A stretch of DNA of 64,000 bases from Aquimarina longa SW024 (GTDB lineage: Bacteria; Bacteroidota; Bacteroidia; Flavobacteriales; Flavobacteriaceae). The position numbers and the translations under genes are program-made. Within the stretch, counting starts at the first letter, position 1; the number at the start of each line of letters is the position of its first letter. Below the pieces are notes generated by a model, which did no database searches, had not been told where the DNA came from, and was given only the letters and a program-made list of their open reading frames with translations. The stretch spans positions 2,598-66,597 of the forward strand of contig NZ_KQ474107.1 of the NCBI RefSeq assembly GCF_001401755.1, written 5' to 3'. Positions 54,751 through 64,000 of this stretch are shown here, in pieces.

Positions 54751-55818
54751 TTATAATGTATTTACACTATTTAAATCTTCGAATGCCTTTTTAAGACGGT
54801 TTTTAAAGGTGATTTCTCCTTCTCGTAACCATTTTCTAGGATCGTAATATTTTTTATTAGGTTCTTCTGATCCTTCAGGATTTCCTATTTGTGTCTTTAG
54901 GTATTCAATATTGTTTACCATATAATCACGGATTCCTTCATTAAAAGCAAATTGAAGATCGGTGTCAATATTCATTTTAATAACACCATAGCCAATTGCT
55001 TCTCTGATTTCTTCAAGAGTAGAACCACTCCCTCCATGAAATACAAAATCAATGTGGTTATCTTCAACATTATATTTCTTTGAAATAAATTCTTGAGAAT
55101 TTTTAAGAATCTTTGGAGTTAATTTCACATTACCAGGTTTATATACTCCATGAACATTACCAAAAGCTGCAGCTACAGTAAATTTATTACTTACCTTGCT
55201 TAATTCTTCATAAGCATAAGCAACTTCTTCGGGTTGGGTATATAATTTAGAATCATCTACATCACTATTATCTACACCATCTTCTTCACCACCAGTAATT
55301 CCTAGTTCGATTTCCAAAGTCATTCCCATTTTACTCATACGAGCTAGGTATTCTTTACAGATTTCGATATTTTCTTCGATTGATTCTTCAGATAGATCAA
55401 TCATATGAGAGCTGTATAATGGTTTTCCTGTTTCTTTATAAAATGCTTCTCCGGCATCTAATAAACCGTCAATCCAAGGGAGTAATTTTTTTGCACAGTG
55501 GTCAGTATGCAAAATAACTGGGACTCCATAGGCTTCCGCCATCAAATGAACATGTTTTGCCCCTGCAATAGCTCCTGCTATAGCTGATTTTTGATTTTCA
55601 TTAGATAGACCTTTTCCAGCGTTAAACTGTGCTCCACCATTAGAGAATTGAATAATTACTGGAGAATTTAATTCTGCTGCAGTTTCTAAAACAGTATTGA
55701 TCGAATTAGAACCTATTACATTAACTGCAGGTAAAGCAAAACTTTTTTCTTTTGCATATTTAAAAATTGTTTGTACCTCGTCTCCTGTAGCAACCCCTGG
55801 TTTGATGTTGTGACTCAT
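54751..55818 (-). CDS. fbaA: class II fructose-bisphosphate aldolase
   Basis: A 355-residue zinc enzyme of glycolysis and gluconeogenesis. Zinc and catalytic motifs: VILHTDHCAKKLLPWIDGLL, SSHMIDLSEESIEENIEICK, ELGITGGEEDGVDNSDVDDS, AAAFGNVHGVYKPGNVKLTP, DFVFHGGSGSTLEEIREAIG and VIKMNIDTDLQFA. The length fits the type A (E. coli FbaA-like) group. Confidence 0.95.
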   Translation of the reverse strand: MSHNIKPGVATGDEVQTIFKYAKEKSFALPAVNVIGSNSINTVLETAAELNSPVIIQFSNGGAQFNAGKGLSNENQKSAIAGAIAGAKHVHLMAEAYGVPVILHTDHCAKKLLPWIDGLLDAGEAFYKETGKPLYSSHMIDLSEESIEENIEICKEYLARMSKMGMTLEIELGITGGEEDGVDNSDVDDSKLYTQPEEVAYAYEELSKVSNKFTVAAAFGNVHGVYKPGNVKLTPKILKNSQEFISKKYNVEDNHIDFVFHGGSGSTLEEIREAIGYGVIKMNIDTDLQFAFNEGIRDYMVNNIEYLKTQIGNPEGSEEPNKKYYDPRKWLREGEITFKNRLKKAFEDLNSVNTL

Positions 55819-55843
55819 AATTTAGTTTTGGTTTATAAGGTTA

Positions 55844-55873
55844 CAAAAATAGTAAAATTATACGTAAACCAAA
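55844..55873 (-). promoter_or_regulatory. fba promoter (-33/-7)
   Basis: On the minus strand TTTG (55870-55873), 18 bases, then TATTTTTG (55844-55851). This matches the Bacteroidota consensus TTTG ... TAnnTTTG well and lies 26 bp before the fba ATG. Confidence 0.7.
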
Positions 55874-55962
55874 TGATTAAAAATCAGAAGTGCTTCTTTA
55901 GAGTTATCTTTAATGTATAAGTGTTTTTATGATAAAAAAGTATAAATAATACTATTAATTTG

Positions 55963-58539
55963 TTAAAAAGGGTAGTTGATTCCAAAATTGTAAATGGCTT
56001 TGGAAAAATTATATCCTTTAAACCATCTATTATCTTGATCATTAGCAGGGTTAAATGTCTTGAATCCTACATCTAATCTTAGAACAAAGAAGTTAAAATC
56101 ATATCGAAACCCAAAACCACTTCCTATTGCAATTTCTTTTAGATCTTTTAATCCAGAAAAAACGGCATCTTCATCTTCTAAATTATCTAAAACATTCCAA
56201 ATGTTTCCAGCATCTATAAAAAGAGCTCCATTAAGTGATCCTAAAATATTATATCTATATTCTGTATTGAATGCAATTTTCATATTTCCTTCATTGAATT
56301 CATCTCTTCCTCCGGTACTCCCTGGTCCTAAATCATAAACACGCCATGCTCTGTTGTCATTAGGTCCCCCCCCAAAGAAACTTTTTGTAAATGGAATACT
56401 ATTAGCATTGCCATAGGGTAATGCTATACCTGTAAATGCTCTAAAAGCAACTACAGTTTTTCTTCCTAAATCCCAGTGCTTTATGTAATCTAATTCTGTT
56501 TTAGCATATTGAGAGAATTCAACACCAAAAATATCAAAACGCCCGGCAGAGTTTTTTTTAATTTTTGAGACATTAGAAATTGCACTCAAGGTATTACCAG
56601 CAAATTCAATTTTAGCTCTAAACCTAGAGTAGCTTTCGTCATAAAGGTTTTCTCTATTGTTTTTGGTATAGGTATAGTTTGATGCAAAAATTAGATTGTC
56701 ATCTGTTAGCCGAGTTTTACGTTCTAGGATATTTTGAATTTCATTATACTGACCTTGAGATAAATCAATATTAGATGTAAAAAGAGATTCAAAAATAAAC
56801 TGATTTATTCCATCAGGTATTCGTAGTAAAGCGTTGTTTGTCGTGGGAACTCCTGTAATTGGTTGGGTAAAGAAAGGTGAATCTGCTTCAAGAACTTGTC
56901 TTGCAATGGTGTTTACCTTATCAAATGAGTTGTTATAAATGTTAAAATAATTACTAGTATTAAGATTTCTGACATATTGTATGTTGATAAAATCTATCTG
57001 GTTGGTTACTGTTTTATTTGGTTTCCATAAGTAATTAAATACACCCGTAGCATTTTGTCTATCTAGACCAATATTTTCTTGAGCATTCATCCCAAAAATA
57101 AGATTAGTGGTCGGTGACATATGTTTAGGAATGATTTTATGAGTTCTGAATGGGAAAAGTATTTTTGGGAATGATAGTTTTACATCTATTCCTACTTCTG
57201 ATATGTTAAAGAATTTTTCACCTACATCTATTACATCACTAGAGGAACCTATACTTCCTCGACCTGAAATTTCTAAAATTTCAGCTCCTCCAAAAACATT
57301 TCGAATTAATAATGATCCTCCAAATCCAATTCCAAATGTTTGAATATTTGATGTAGAAGCGTCAAAATCTATACCAGTACTGTATTTTTTTCTAGGGGTA
57401 AGTAAGATGTTTGCTATAAGACTCTCTTTGGTAGAGTCATTAGGATCAACTTCGTATTTTATATTTGGATATTTAAACGTTTTTAAATTATTAATTTGAT
57501 TATAAGTAAGTGTACGATCATTGTCTCTAAAAACTTCTCCAGGAGTAATTAGAACAGCATTAGTAAGTGATCTGCGAGTATATTTTATTTTTTCAAAAGC
57601 ATAAATGTTATATCCTTTATAAGAAGTACTATCTTTAATCTGCTTATTTCGATTTTGATAAGAATAATCTGTATAGATATTAACGGTACTTATTTTATGA
57701 ATTTTAAATGGAGGTCTGTTGATCGAATCTCCGGATGTTATAGATCGATTTTTTATTAGTAAATTTAAATTTACTTTATGGTCTGTACCGATGGTGTCTG
57801 CATCAAATTTGATAAATTCTTTTTCGAAATGAAATAAACCAGAATTTCTATATAAATATGTGAGTCGATCTCTTTCTGTTTCAATATCTAATGTTTTGTA
57901 TTGTTTTCCCGAAATGATAGTAGATTTCTCTTTGTTAAGTTTATAGATAGAATCAGCAACTTTAGATACTATAGTAGTGTGTAGAGAATCAATAAAATAA
58001 GGTCTATTTGGTTTTATATAATATTCTACTGTTGCAGTCTTGTTATTTAAAGTGTTTATTTTATAATCAGCTTTAACATTAAACCATCCATTATTCCAGT
58101 AATGAGATTGTAGTTTTCTTATAGAACGTTTTATTTTAGATTCATTAATAATAGAAGGAGGTTCTCCAATACTTTTTAGCCATTCATTGATTCGTGATAA
58201 TCCTACCCCTAATCGGTCTACTTGTTTTTTAGAAAGAAAATTAGTAATTCGTTTTTCTCGTTTAGGTTTTCTTGTTAGCCAATCTTTATATAATGAATCT
58301 TGATTTATTCGAGCTAGATTATAGATGTGTAATCTAATTGGGATTCCTAAAAGTTTGATATTAGGTTTTTGGTATAATAAATCATATAGTTTGGGATCTT
58401 TAATTTTAGTACTATCAACAAAAATTTTATTACTGTCTAGTAAAATTTTTTTTTCCGGAACTTTTTTTACCGCGTTACACGAAAATAAAAAAGTGGTAGT
58501 TATAGTAATTAATAATATTTTTGTCAGAAAATCTTTCAA
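55963..58539 (-). CDS. tamL: TamL-type BamA-superfamily lipoprotein
   Basis: An 858-residue Omp85-family protein. Unlike proteobacterial TamA it starts with a lipoprotein signal (TTTFLFSCNAVKK, Cys21), the hallmark of the Bacteroidota TamL branch. POTRA-like repeats fill residues 30-400 (IRKLQSHYWNNGWFNVKADY; ETERDRLTYLYRNSGLFHFE). The barrel follows, with the lid motif ending in AFRAFTGIALPYGNANSIPF and KSFFGGGPNDNRAWRVYDLG, and the last strand YNFGINYPF. It helps insert or assemble outer-membrane proteins. The partner tamB gene is not in this window. Confidence 0.88.
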   Translation of the reverse strand: MKDFLTKILLITITTTFLFSCNAVKKVPEKKILLDSNKIFVDSTKIKDPKLYDLLYQKPNIKLLGIPIRLHIYNLARINQDSLYKDWLTRKPKREKRITNFLSKKQVDRLGVGLSRINEWLKSIGEPPSIINESKIKRSIRKLQSHYWNNGWFNVKADYKINTLNNKTATVEYYIKPNRPYFIDSLHTTIVSKVADSIYKLNKEKSTIISGKQYKTLDIETERDRLTYLYRNSGLFHFEKEFIKFDADTIGTDHKVNLNLLIKNRSITSGDSINRPPFKIHKISTVNIYTDYSYQNRNKQIKDSTSYKGYNIYAFEKIKYTRRSLTNAVLITPGEVFRDNDRTLTYNQINNLKTFKYPNIKYEVDPNDSTKESLIANILLTPRKKYSTGIDFDASTSNIQTFGIGFGGSLLIRNVFGGAEILEISGRGSIGSSSDVIDVGEKFFNISEVGIDVKLSFPKILFPFRTHKIIPKHMSPTTNLIFGMNAQENIGLDRQNATGVFNYLWKPNKTVTNQIDFINIQYVRNLNTSNYFNIYNNSFDKVNTIARQVLEADSPFFTQPITGVPTTNNALLRIPDGINQFIFESLFTSNIDLSQGQYNEIQNILERKTRLTDDNLIFASNYTYTKNNRENLYDESYSRFRAKIEFAGNTLSAISNVSKIKKNSAGRFDIFGVEFSQYAKTELDYIKHWDLGRKTVVAFRAFTGIALPYGNANSIPFTKSFFGGGPNDNRAWRVYDLGPGSTGGRDEFNEGNMKIAFNTEYRYNILGSLNGALFIDAGNIWNVLDNLEDEDAVFSGLKDLKEIAIGSGFGFRYDFNFFVLRLDVGFKTFNPANDQDNRWFKGYNFSKAIYNFGINYPF

Positions 58540-58576
58540 CCTTTATTTATTATTGATCCAAAAATACACTATTTGT

Positions 58577-59308
58577 ATGGTTAGTAAAAACCAAAAGAAG
58601 CTAATAAGAAGTTTATATCAAAAAAAATACCGAAAGCAACATGGATTGTTTGTTGCAGAGGGTAAAAAAGTGATAAAAGAATTGCTCGAGGCTAATCTAA
58701 GGTTACATTCTCTATTTACTTTAGACTCTTCTAATTTTGATAATATTGGGATGCCTATGTATAATGTAACCGAAGAAGAGTTAAAACAAATAAGTTTTTT
58801 AACAACTCCTCAGGTTGCATTAGCAGTGTTTTATACACCAGAGGTGTCTGAGATAAAATCAGAAGGATTAGTTTTAGCGTTAGATGATGTGAGAGATCCT
58901 GGTAATTTAGGGACTATAATCCGTTTGTGTGATTGGTTTGATGTAAAAAACTTAGTGTGTTCTATGCAAACAGTAGATTGTTATAACCCAAAAGTGATCC
59001 AGGCAACAATGGGATCGATTACCAGAGTAAATATTAGTTATGTTGATTTAAGAGAATTCTTAATGCATAAAACCTTAAATTCACGAGTTTTTGGAACATT
59101 TATGGATGGAAATTCTGTCTACGATGAGAAGTTGCCCAAAGAAGGAATTATTGTAATGGGTAATGAGGCAAATGGAATTTCTATGGATATTGAAAATCTT
59201 ATTAAAGATAAAATAACGATACCACAATTCGGATCAGATCAACAAACAGAAAGCCTCAATGTAGCTACAGCTACAGCTATTATACTTAGTGAATTTAAAA
59301 GATCCTAA
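58577..59308 (+). CDS. SpoU/TrmH-family RNA 2'-O-methyltransferase
   Basis: From the ATG at 58577 (MVSKNQKKLIRSLYQKKYRK) 243 residues. The upstream open frame is only the complement of tamL. An N-terminal substrate-binding domain (KKYRKQHGLFVAEGKKVIKE) precedes a SPOUT knot with LVLALDDVRDPGNLGTIIRL, GIIVMGNEANGISMDIE and TIPQFGSDQQTESLNVATAT. The three SpoU motifs (Arg/Asn in DVRDPGN, GNE, SLNVA) are present. It probably modifies rRNA or tRNA; the site is not predictable. Confidence 0.9.
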   Translation: MVSKNQKKLIRSLYQKKYRKQHGLFVAEGKKVIKELLEANLRLHSLFTLDSSNFDNIGMPMYNVTEEELKQISFLTTPQVALAVFYTPEVSEIKSEGLVLALDDVRDPGNLGTIIRLCDWFDVKNLVCSMQTVDCYNPKVIQATMGSITRVNISYVDLREFLMHKTLNSRVFGTFMDGNSVYDEKLPKEGIIVMGNEANGISMDIENLIKDKITIPQFGSDQQTESLNVATATAIILSEFKRS

Positions 59309-59315
59309 AAATGGA

Positions 59316-60023
59316 TTATTGAAAAGTAAAGTTTATAAAAACCCCTCGTGTTGACATTTTATCAATAGTAGAAGTGTATGGACTATTGAGATCTTTGTCT
59401 TTTACTAGTTCATCAGACATTGCAAATACGCCTCTGATGGATGGTGTAAACTTAAAATAATATAAGTATAGATCTATTCCAAATCCAATTTCATAATAAT
59501 TGGTGTTGGTTTTCATTCTAAACTGCCCTTGGCTATTATCATCAGGGTTATTTTGGTTACTTGATAAATTGATAGATGTAGAAACTCCTCCAATTATAAA
59601 TGGTTTAATGTTATTAATCCTTTTAGTCGATATTTTTAACAGTAAAGGAACGTGTACATATGTTGAGTTTACCTCTCTATCAGATTCAAAACTAGAAGTA
59701 AATTGTGGTCCTGAAAATTTTAAATTTCTTGTGTTAAAGATAACCATTGGTTCTAATCTAAGATCTAAATAATCATTAATTCTCAGATTCCCTAATAACC
59801 CAACATTAAAACCAAAAGAGCTTTTATGTATAATGTCTGTATCAGAAGCATCAGCCGTGTAATCAAAATTAAAATCATAATTGTTAAATCCAAGGATATA
59901 GCCATAGCTAAATCTTGGTTTGTCGAAGTTTTGCAAGTTTTGCACTTTTTCTTTAGAAAATAATTGTGCACTCATGTTTTGAGTGCATATTAAAACTACG
60001 ATTAAGATAAATACTCTTTTCAT
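59316..60023 (-). CDS. porT: type IX secretion system protein PorT
   Basis: A 235-residue outer-membrane barrel with a signal peptide (FILIVVLICTQNMSAQ). Strands such as FSYGYILGFNNYDFNFDY, FGFNVGLLGNLRINDYLDLR, LEPMVIFNTRNLKF, FIIGGVSTSINL and GFGIDLYLYYFKFTPSIRGV match PorT. PorT is needed for type IX secretion and gliding in flavobacteria. The position right after ubiE is the same as in other Flavobacteriaceae. Confidence 0.85.
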   Translation of the reverse strand: MKRVFILIVVLICTQNMSAQLFSKEKVQNLQNFDKPRFSYGYILGFNNYDFNFDYTADASDTDIIHKSSFGFNVGLLGNLRINDYLDLRLEPMVIFNTRNLKFSGPQFTSSFESDREVNSTYVHVPLLLKISTKRINNIKPFIIGGVSTSINLSSNQNNPDDNSQGQFRMKTNTNYYEIGFGIDLYLYYFKFTPSIRGVFAMSDELVKDKDLNSPYTSTIDKMSTRGVFINFTFQ

Positions 60024-60100
60024 CTATAATTAAAATTAACCTTTTGTATGGTTTTACAACTTTATTATTTAGTGTTATTACTTTATTATCGGCTTCTTAA

Positions 60101-60829
60101 TTATTTTGTAGCCGTATAAATTGTAGCAACACCAAAAGTTTGTGGGTTGTCTTTGACTTCTATAAACCCGATTTTTCTCAAAATATTGTTGAATGCTTCT
60201 CCATAAGGAAAAGCGGCAGCACTTTCACTTAGATAAGAATATGCTAATTTGTCTTTAGAAAATAATCTTCCTATAAGAGGGAGTAATCTTTTAGTGTACA
60301 ACTTGTATCCTTGTTTATAAGGCGTTTTGGTAGGAATAGAGGTTTCTAAAATAATAAAAATACCTCCAGGTTTAAGTACCCTTAATATCTCTAAAAGCCC
60401 TTTTTCTAAATTCTCAAAATTTCGTACGCCAAAAGCTACAGTTATAGCATCAAAATAATTTTCTTCATATGGTAAGTTTTCACTATCCGCTTGTACCATA
60501 TTAATAATGGTGTCCAATTTTTTTGCAGTAACTTTATGTTTTCCTACTTCTAGCATACCAGCAGAAATATCAAGACCAATAATTTCTGAAGCTCCTGTTT
60601 TTGCTAAATTAATAGCAAGATCTCCCGTTCCTGTTGCAACATCCAATATCTTTTTTGGATGCGTTCTTTTAACAAGTTGGACTACTTTTTTACGCCATTT
60701 TACATCGATTCCGAAAGAAATAACACGATTAAGTCCGTCATAATTCTCTGAAATTGTATCAAACATTTCAGCTACCTGTTCTTTTTTAGATCTGGTGTTG
60801 TCGTTATATGGAGTTATTTTTTCTGACAT
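60101..60829 (-). CDS. ubiE: menaquinone C-methyltransferase
   Basis: From the ATG at 60829 (MSEKITPYNDNTRSKKEQVA) 242 residues; the open frame extends nine codons further without support. UbiE family marks: VAEMFDTISENYDGLNRVIS, SAM motif ILDVATGTGDLAINLAKTGA, DSENLPYEENYFDAITVAFG and VRNFENLEKGLLEILRVLKP. It methylates demethylmenaquinone in the last step of menaquinone synthesis. porT follows 77 bp downstream on the same strand. Confidence 0.95.
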   Translation of the reverse strand: MSEKITPYNDNTRSKKEQVAEMFDTISENYDGLNRVISFGIDVKWRKKVVQLVKRTHPKKILDVATGTGDLAINLAKTGASEIIGLDISAGMLEVGKHKVTAKKLDTIINMVQADSENLPYEENYFDAITVAFGVRNFENLEKGLLEILRVLKPGGIFIILETSIPTKTPYKQGYKLYTKRLLPLIGRLFSKDKLAYSYLSESAAAFPYGEAFNNILRKIGFIEVKDNPQTFGVATIYTATK

Positions 60830-60931
60830 TAAAAAAAAATTTAGGCAAATATACATTTTTGATATTGATAGTTAGAATAGATTTGAATTAAGTTAGAGAT
60901 AATCAAATTTTATCAGTTAGTCAATTTACAT

Positions 60932-60939
60932 TATCTTTG
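60932..60939 (+). promoter_or_regulatory. -7 promoter box, trkA
   Basis: TATCTTTG fits TAnnTTTG, 104 bp before the trkA ATG. The -33 part is not clear. Confidence 0.45.
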
Positions 60940-61043
60940 TACTCTTTTATATTTTTAAGACATTACTTATTAGTCGCTTTTTAGGATATAGTATTTGATC
61001 TTATTTTATTTTATCTCTAGATGGAAAACAATAAACAATACCA

Positions 61044-62393
61044 ATGAAAATCATAATAGCCGGTGCAGGCGAAGTCGGATTTCATTTGGCAAAATTACTC
61101 TCTTTTGAGTCTCAGGATATTACACTTATAGATACAGATAAGGAATGTCTTAATTACGCAGATACTCATTTAGATATTAGAGTTATTAAAGGAGATTCTA
61201 CTTCAATTGCTATTTTAAAAGAAGCAAGAGTAGATAGCGTTGATATGGTAATTAGTGTGACTTCTAGTGAGACTACTAATATTACGATATGTGTATTAGC
61301 TAAACAGCTTGGAGCTAAGCGTACTATTGCTAGAATATCTAATACAGAATTTATAGAAAATAAAGAAGAAGTAGGATTTATCAAGTTTGGGATAGATGAG
61401 TTAATTTCTCCAGAAGCACTTGCTGCTTGTGAAATAGAGTTACTTCTTAATCAATCAGCATTTCATAATAGTTATGAGTTCGAAAATGGCGCATTAACTA
61501 TGGTGGGAACAACCTTGTCTAAACAAGCTTTGTTTGTAGGGAAATCAGTAAGAGAAGCAGCAGAAGTATTTCCTGAACTTCATTTTATGCCTATTGCAAT
61601 TCAGCGTTATGGTACTCAGTATACTTTAATACCCAGAGGGGATACTAGATTTAAAGAAGGGGATCAAGTATATTTTGTAACATCTAAAGGAGGCGTAGAA
61701 GAACTCTATAAATTAACAGGAAAAGTTAAGGAACAGATAAAAAATGTAATGATCTTAGGAGGTAGTAAGATCGGTTTTAAAACGTCTAAAGATCTTTGTG
61801 ATCATAAATTTAGAGTAAAACTCATTGAAAAAGATAAAGATAAGTCCTTTGACCTTGCAGATGACCTTCCTGGTGCCCTGATAATCAATGGTGATGGGCG
61901 AAATGTAGAATTATTACAAGAAGAAGGAATTGATGGGATGGATGCTTTTATAGCTGTAACCGGTAATTCAGAGACCAATATAATGTCTTGTTTGGTTGCT
62001 AAATCTAAGGGAGTAAGGAAAACAATTGCACTGGTAGAAAATATGGATTATTTTCAACTTTCACACTCTATAGGAATAGACACCTTAATTAATAAAAAAC
62101 TTTTAGCTGCCAATAACATTTTTAGGTTCATAAGAAAAGGAGAAGTTGTAGCAATGACTAAGCTTAATAATATGAATGCAGAGCTGTTAGAGTTTGTTGT
62201 AAAACCTACTTCTGAAGTGAGTGATAATATAATCAAGGATTTAGATTTTCCTCGTTCTGCTATAATTGCGGGTGTTATTAGAGATGGTGATGGAATGATT
62301 CCATTAGGAGATTTTTATATTCAGGCAGGAGATCGAGTCGTAGTTTGTTGTTTACCTAAATCCATTAAGAAAATCGAAAAGCTATTCCTTTAG
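61044..62393 (+). CDS. trkA: Trk potassium uptake protein TrkA
   Basis: A 449-residue peripheral subunit with two RCK (NAD-binding plus C-terminal) units. The first starts MKIIIAGAGEVGFHLAKLLS with LIDTDKECLNYADTHLDIRV; the second is NVMILGGSKIGFKTSKDLCD with GALIINGDGRNVELLQEEGI. It senses NAD(H) or ATP and gates the TrkH channel. Its stop is immediately followed by the trkH ATG. Confidence 0.94.
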   Translation: MKIIIAGAGEVGFHLAKLLSFESQDITLIDTDKECLNYADTHLDIRVIKGDSTSIAILKEARVDSVDMVISVTSSETTNITICVLAKQLGAKRTIARISNTEFIENKEEVGFIKFGIDELISPEALAACEIELLLNQSAFHNSYEFENGALTMVGTTLSKQALFVGKSVREAAEVFPELHFMPIAIQRYGTQYTLIPRGDTRFKEGDQVYFVTSKGGVEELYKLTGKVKEQIKNVMILGGSKIGFKTSKDLCDHKFRVKLIEKDKDKSFDLADDLPGALIINGDGRNVELLQEEGIDGMDAFIAVTGNSETNIMSCLVAKSKGVRKTIALVENMDYFQLSHSIGIDTLINKKLLAANNIFRFIRKGEVVAMTKLNNMNAELLEFVVKPTSEVSDNIIKDLDFPRSAIIAGVIRDGDGMIPLGDFYIQAGDRVVVCCLPKSIKKIEKLFL

Positions 62394-63890
62394 ATGTATA
62401 AGTTAAATTATAAAATTATATCTCATATTATGGGGCTTTTATTGCTCTGTAATGGAGGGTTTATGCTAATAGCTACCCTTATTAGTTTTGTTTATAAAGA
62501 TGGAGTTACTCTAGAGATTATGATGGCATCTTTAGCAACAGTTTCTGTCGGAGTTGTACTGATGTTTCTAACAAGAACACATCAAAAAGAGTTGAATAAA
62601 CGTGATGGATATATTGTAGTGACCTTTGGTTGGATATTTATGTCGCTCAGTGGTACTTTACCATATTTGTTTTCTGGGGCAATCCCTTCTTTTACCAATG
62701 CCTTTTTTGAAACTATGTCTGGGTATACCACTACAGGAGCATCTATTCTTAATGAAATCGAGGTTATCCCTAAGGGAGTTTTGTTTTGGCGTAGTTTAAC
62801 CCATTGGATAGGAGGTATGGGGATTATCGTATTAGCAATTGCAATTTTACCTCTATTAGGTATAGGAGGGATGCAATTATTTGCAGCAGAAGCTCCAGGC
62901 CCTAGTGCTGATAAATTACATCCTAGAATTACGGATACAGCAAAGCGATTATGGCTGATTTATGTAGGGTATACTGCTGCAGAAACAATCTTATTGCAGT
63001 TAGCAGGGATGAATTTTTTTGATGCTATAAATCATGCGTTAAGTACACTCTCTACAGGAGGATTTTCTACAAAAAATGCAAGTGTAGCATACTGGAATGA
63101 TCAGCCAATTATACAATACATTATCATATTATTTATGTTTTTAGCAGGGATGAATTTTGTCCTTAGTTATTTTGGTTTTAAAGGGAAGATCCAGAAAGTA
63201 ATAAAAGATGAGGAGTTTAAGTTTTATGCTTTATTTACAGTAGTATTTACTATAATTGCTACACTGATAGTTTATTATAAAGCAGACCCTTCTATATCAT
63301 CGATAGATCATCCGATGGTTTGGGGAGAAGCAGAGAGTGCCTTTCGACATTCTTTATTTCAGGTGATAGCAGTTATTACTACTACGGGGTTTGTAAGTGC
63401 AGATTTTACAATGTGGACTCCTTTTTTAACAGTTTTTTTCTTTGGAATTATGTTTTTAGGAGGATCAGCTGGGTCTACATCAGGAGGTATGAAAGTAATG
63501 AGGCATATAATTACTATTCGTAATGGTATTTTAGAATTTAAAAGAACATTACACCCTAGAGCAGTATTGCCAGTACGATATAATACAAGAGCTGTTTCTA
63601 AGGAGATAGTATTTAATATATTAGCATTTTTTATATTATATATGCTTGCTTTTATTATAGGCTCTGTTGTATTAGGGGCATTAGGCTTGGATTTTGAAAC
63701 TGCAATAGGAGGAGCAGCCTCTTCTTTAGGTAATATAGGACCGGCTTTTGGTAAATTAAGCCCGGTGAATAATTTTGATGTACTACCAACTTTTGGCAAG
63801 TGGTGGTGTTGTTTTTTAATGCTTATAGGAAGGTTAGAGCTTTTTACAGTGTTAATACTCCTTACTCCATTTTTCTGGAGAAATAGATAA
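62394..63890 (+). CDS. trkH: Trk potassium uptake channel TrkH
   Basis: A 498-residue membrane protein with four pore repeats. Filter-like segments are visible: ETMSGYTTTGASILNEIEVI, ALSTLSTGGFSTKNASVAYW, AVITTTGFVSADFTMWTPF and AASSLGNIGPAFGKLSPVNN. The gating loop FLGGSAGSTSGGMKVMRH is conserved. It works with TrkA in the same operon for potassium (and sodium-linked) uptake. Confidence 0.94.
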   Translation: MYKLNYKIISHIMGLLLLCNGGFMLIATLISFVYKDGVTLEIMMASLATVSVGVVLMFLTRTHQKELNKRDGYIVVTFGWIFMSLSGTLPYLFSGAIPSFTNAFFETMSGYTTTGASILNEIEVIPKGVLFWRSLTHWIGGMGIIVLAIAILPLLGIGGMQLFAAEAPGPSADKLHPRITDTAKRLWLIYVGYTAAETILLQLAGMNFFDAINHALSTLSTGGFSTKNASVAYWNDQPIIQYIIILFMFLAGMNFVLSYFGFKGKIQKVIKDEEFKFYALFTVVFTIIATLIVYYKADPSISSIDHPMVWGEAESAFRHSLFQVIAVITTTGFVSADFTMWTPFLTVFFFGIMFLGGSAGSTSGGMKVMRHIITIRNGILEFKRTLHPRAVLPVRYNTRAVSKEIVFNILAFFILYMLAFIIGSVVLGALGLDFETAIGGAASSLGNIGPAFGKLSPVNNFDVLPTFGKWWCCFLMLIGRLELFTVLILLTPFFWRNR

Positions 63891-63894
63891 AAAA

Positions 63895-63976
63895 CTTTTC
63901 GTCTTTAACTCATAATGCCTGTACTCGTGTATATGAAACAGAAATTCTTAATTTAGGCTAAATTAAAGACGAAAAG
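63895..63976. terminator. hairpin after trkH
   Basis: Inverted repeat cttttcgtctttaa (63895-63908) and ttaaagacgaaaag (63963-63976), 14 bp perfect, 54 nt apart. It begins 5 bp past the trkH stop and may end the operon, though the loop is long and no T-run follows. Confidence 0.45.
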
Positions 63977-64000
63977 GGGGGATTATTGCATTTGCCATTC

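Overview
The window is AT-rich chromosomal DNA of a Bacteroidota bacterium, most likely a marine member of the Flavobacteriaceae (Aquimarina or a relative; the genus is inference). The pointers are a short primary sigma factor, a PorT protein of the type IX secretion system, a TamL-type lipoprotein, many Sec or lipoprotein signals, split Rhs proteins, a DUF4494 protein, and several -7 boxes of the Bacteroidota form TAnnTTTG.

The left half (1-31,400) is accessory and mobile. It opens with the end of an IS256-family copy, two overlapping lipoprotein genes, and an IS6-family element whose transposase has lost its first catalytic Asp. Next comes a two-gene Rhs locus (3,920-14,074). The second Rhs protein has a BACON and Ig-like front, an Rhs core, and an NleD/M91-like HELIH metallopeptidase tip, and it is followed by a small exported protein that may give immunity. 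An IS3-family element (14,255-15,494) then cuts off the specificity gene of a compact R-M system (regulator, fused nuclease-methylase, specificity subunit). From 18,880 to 24,300 lies a row of unrelated one- or two-gene units (GT39 glycosyltransferase; dehalogenase plus LysR; AraC plus NTF2-like protein). Related palindromic repeats separate them. Further right are an IS110 remnant, an ABC pair, a group II intron tail, an AraC/SDR pair with a likely operator, a decayed IS256 end, and a His/Met-rich coiled-coil lipoprotein. A 31-nt leader motif with a hairpin occurs twice, before the Rhs operon (3,843-3,905) and before a surface-protein gene (29,674-29,735).

The middle (31,400-49,600) holds a SulP / universal stress protein / beta-carbonic anhydrase operon (probable bicarbonate uptake), a barrel protein with an S41 protease, and a decayed lipoprotein gene. 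It also has an ECF sigma factor with a one-piece membrane-to-barrel partner, a sulfide:quinone reductase, rpoD, a BLUF photoreceptor, rpe, a Bax inhibitor-1 protein, an MtfA-like peptidase, tryptophan 2,3-dioxygenase and a DUF4494 protein.

The right end (49,600-64,000) is core genome: rpsO-pnp, fba, accD, tamL with a divergent SpoU-family methyltransferase, ubiE-porT and trkA-trkH. A complete IS256-family element sits in the T-tract of the terminator between the DUF4494 gene and pnp, with an 8-bp target duplication. No rRNA, tRNA or CRISPR array was found.
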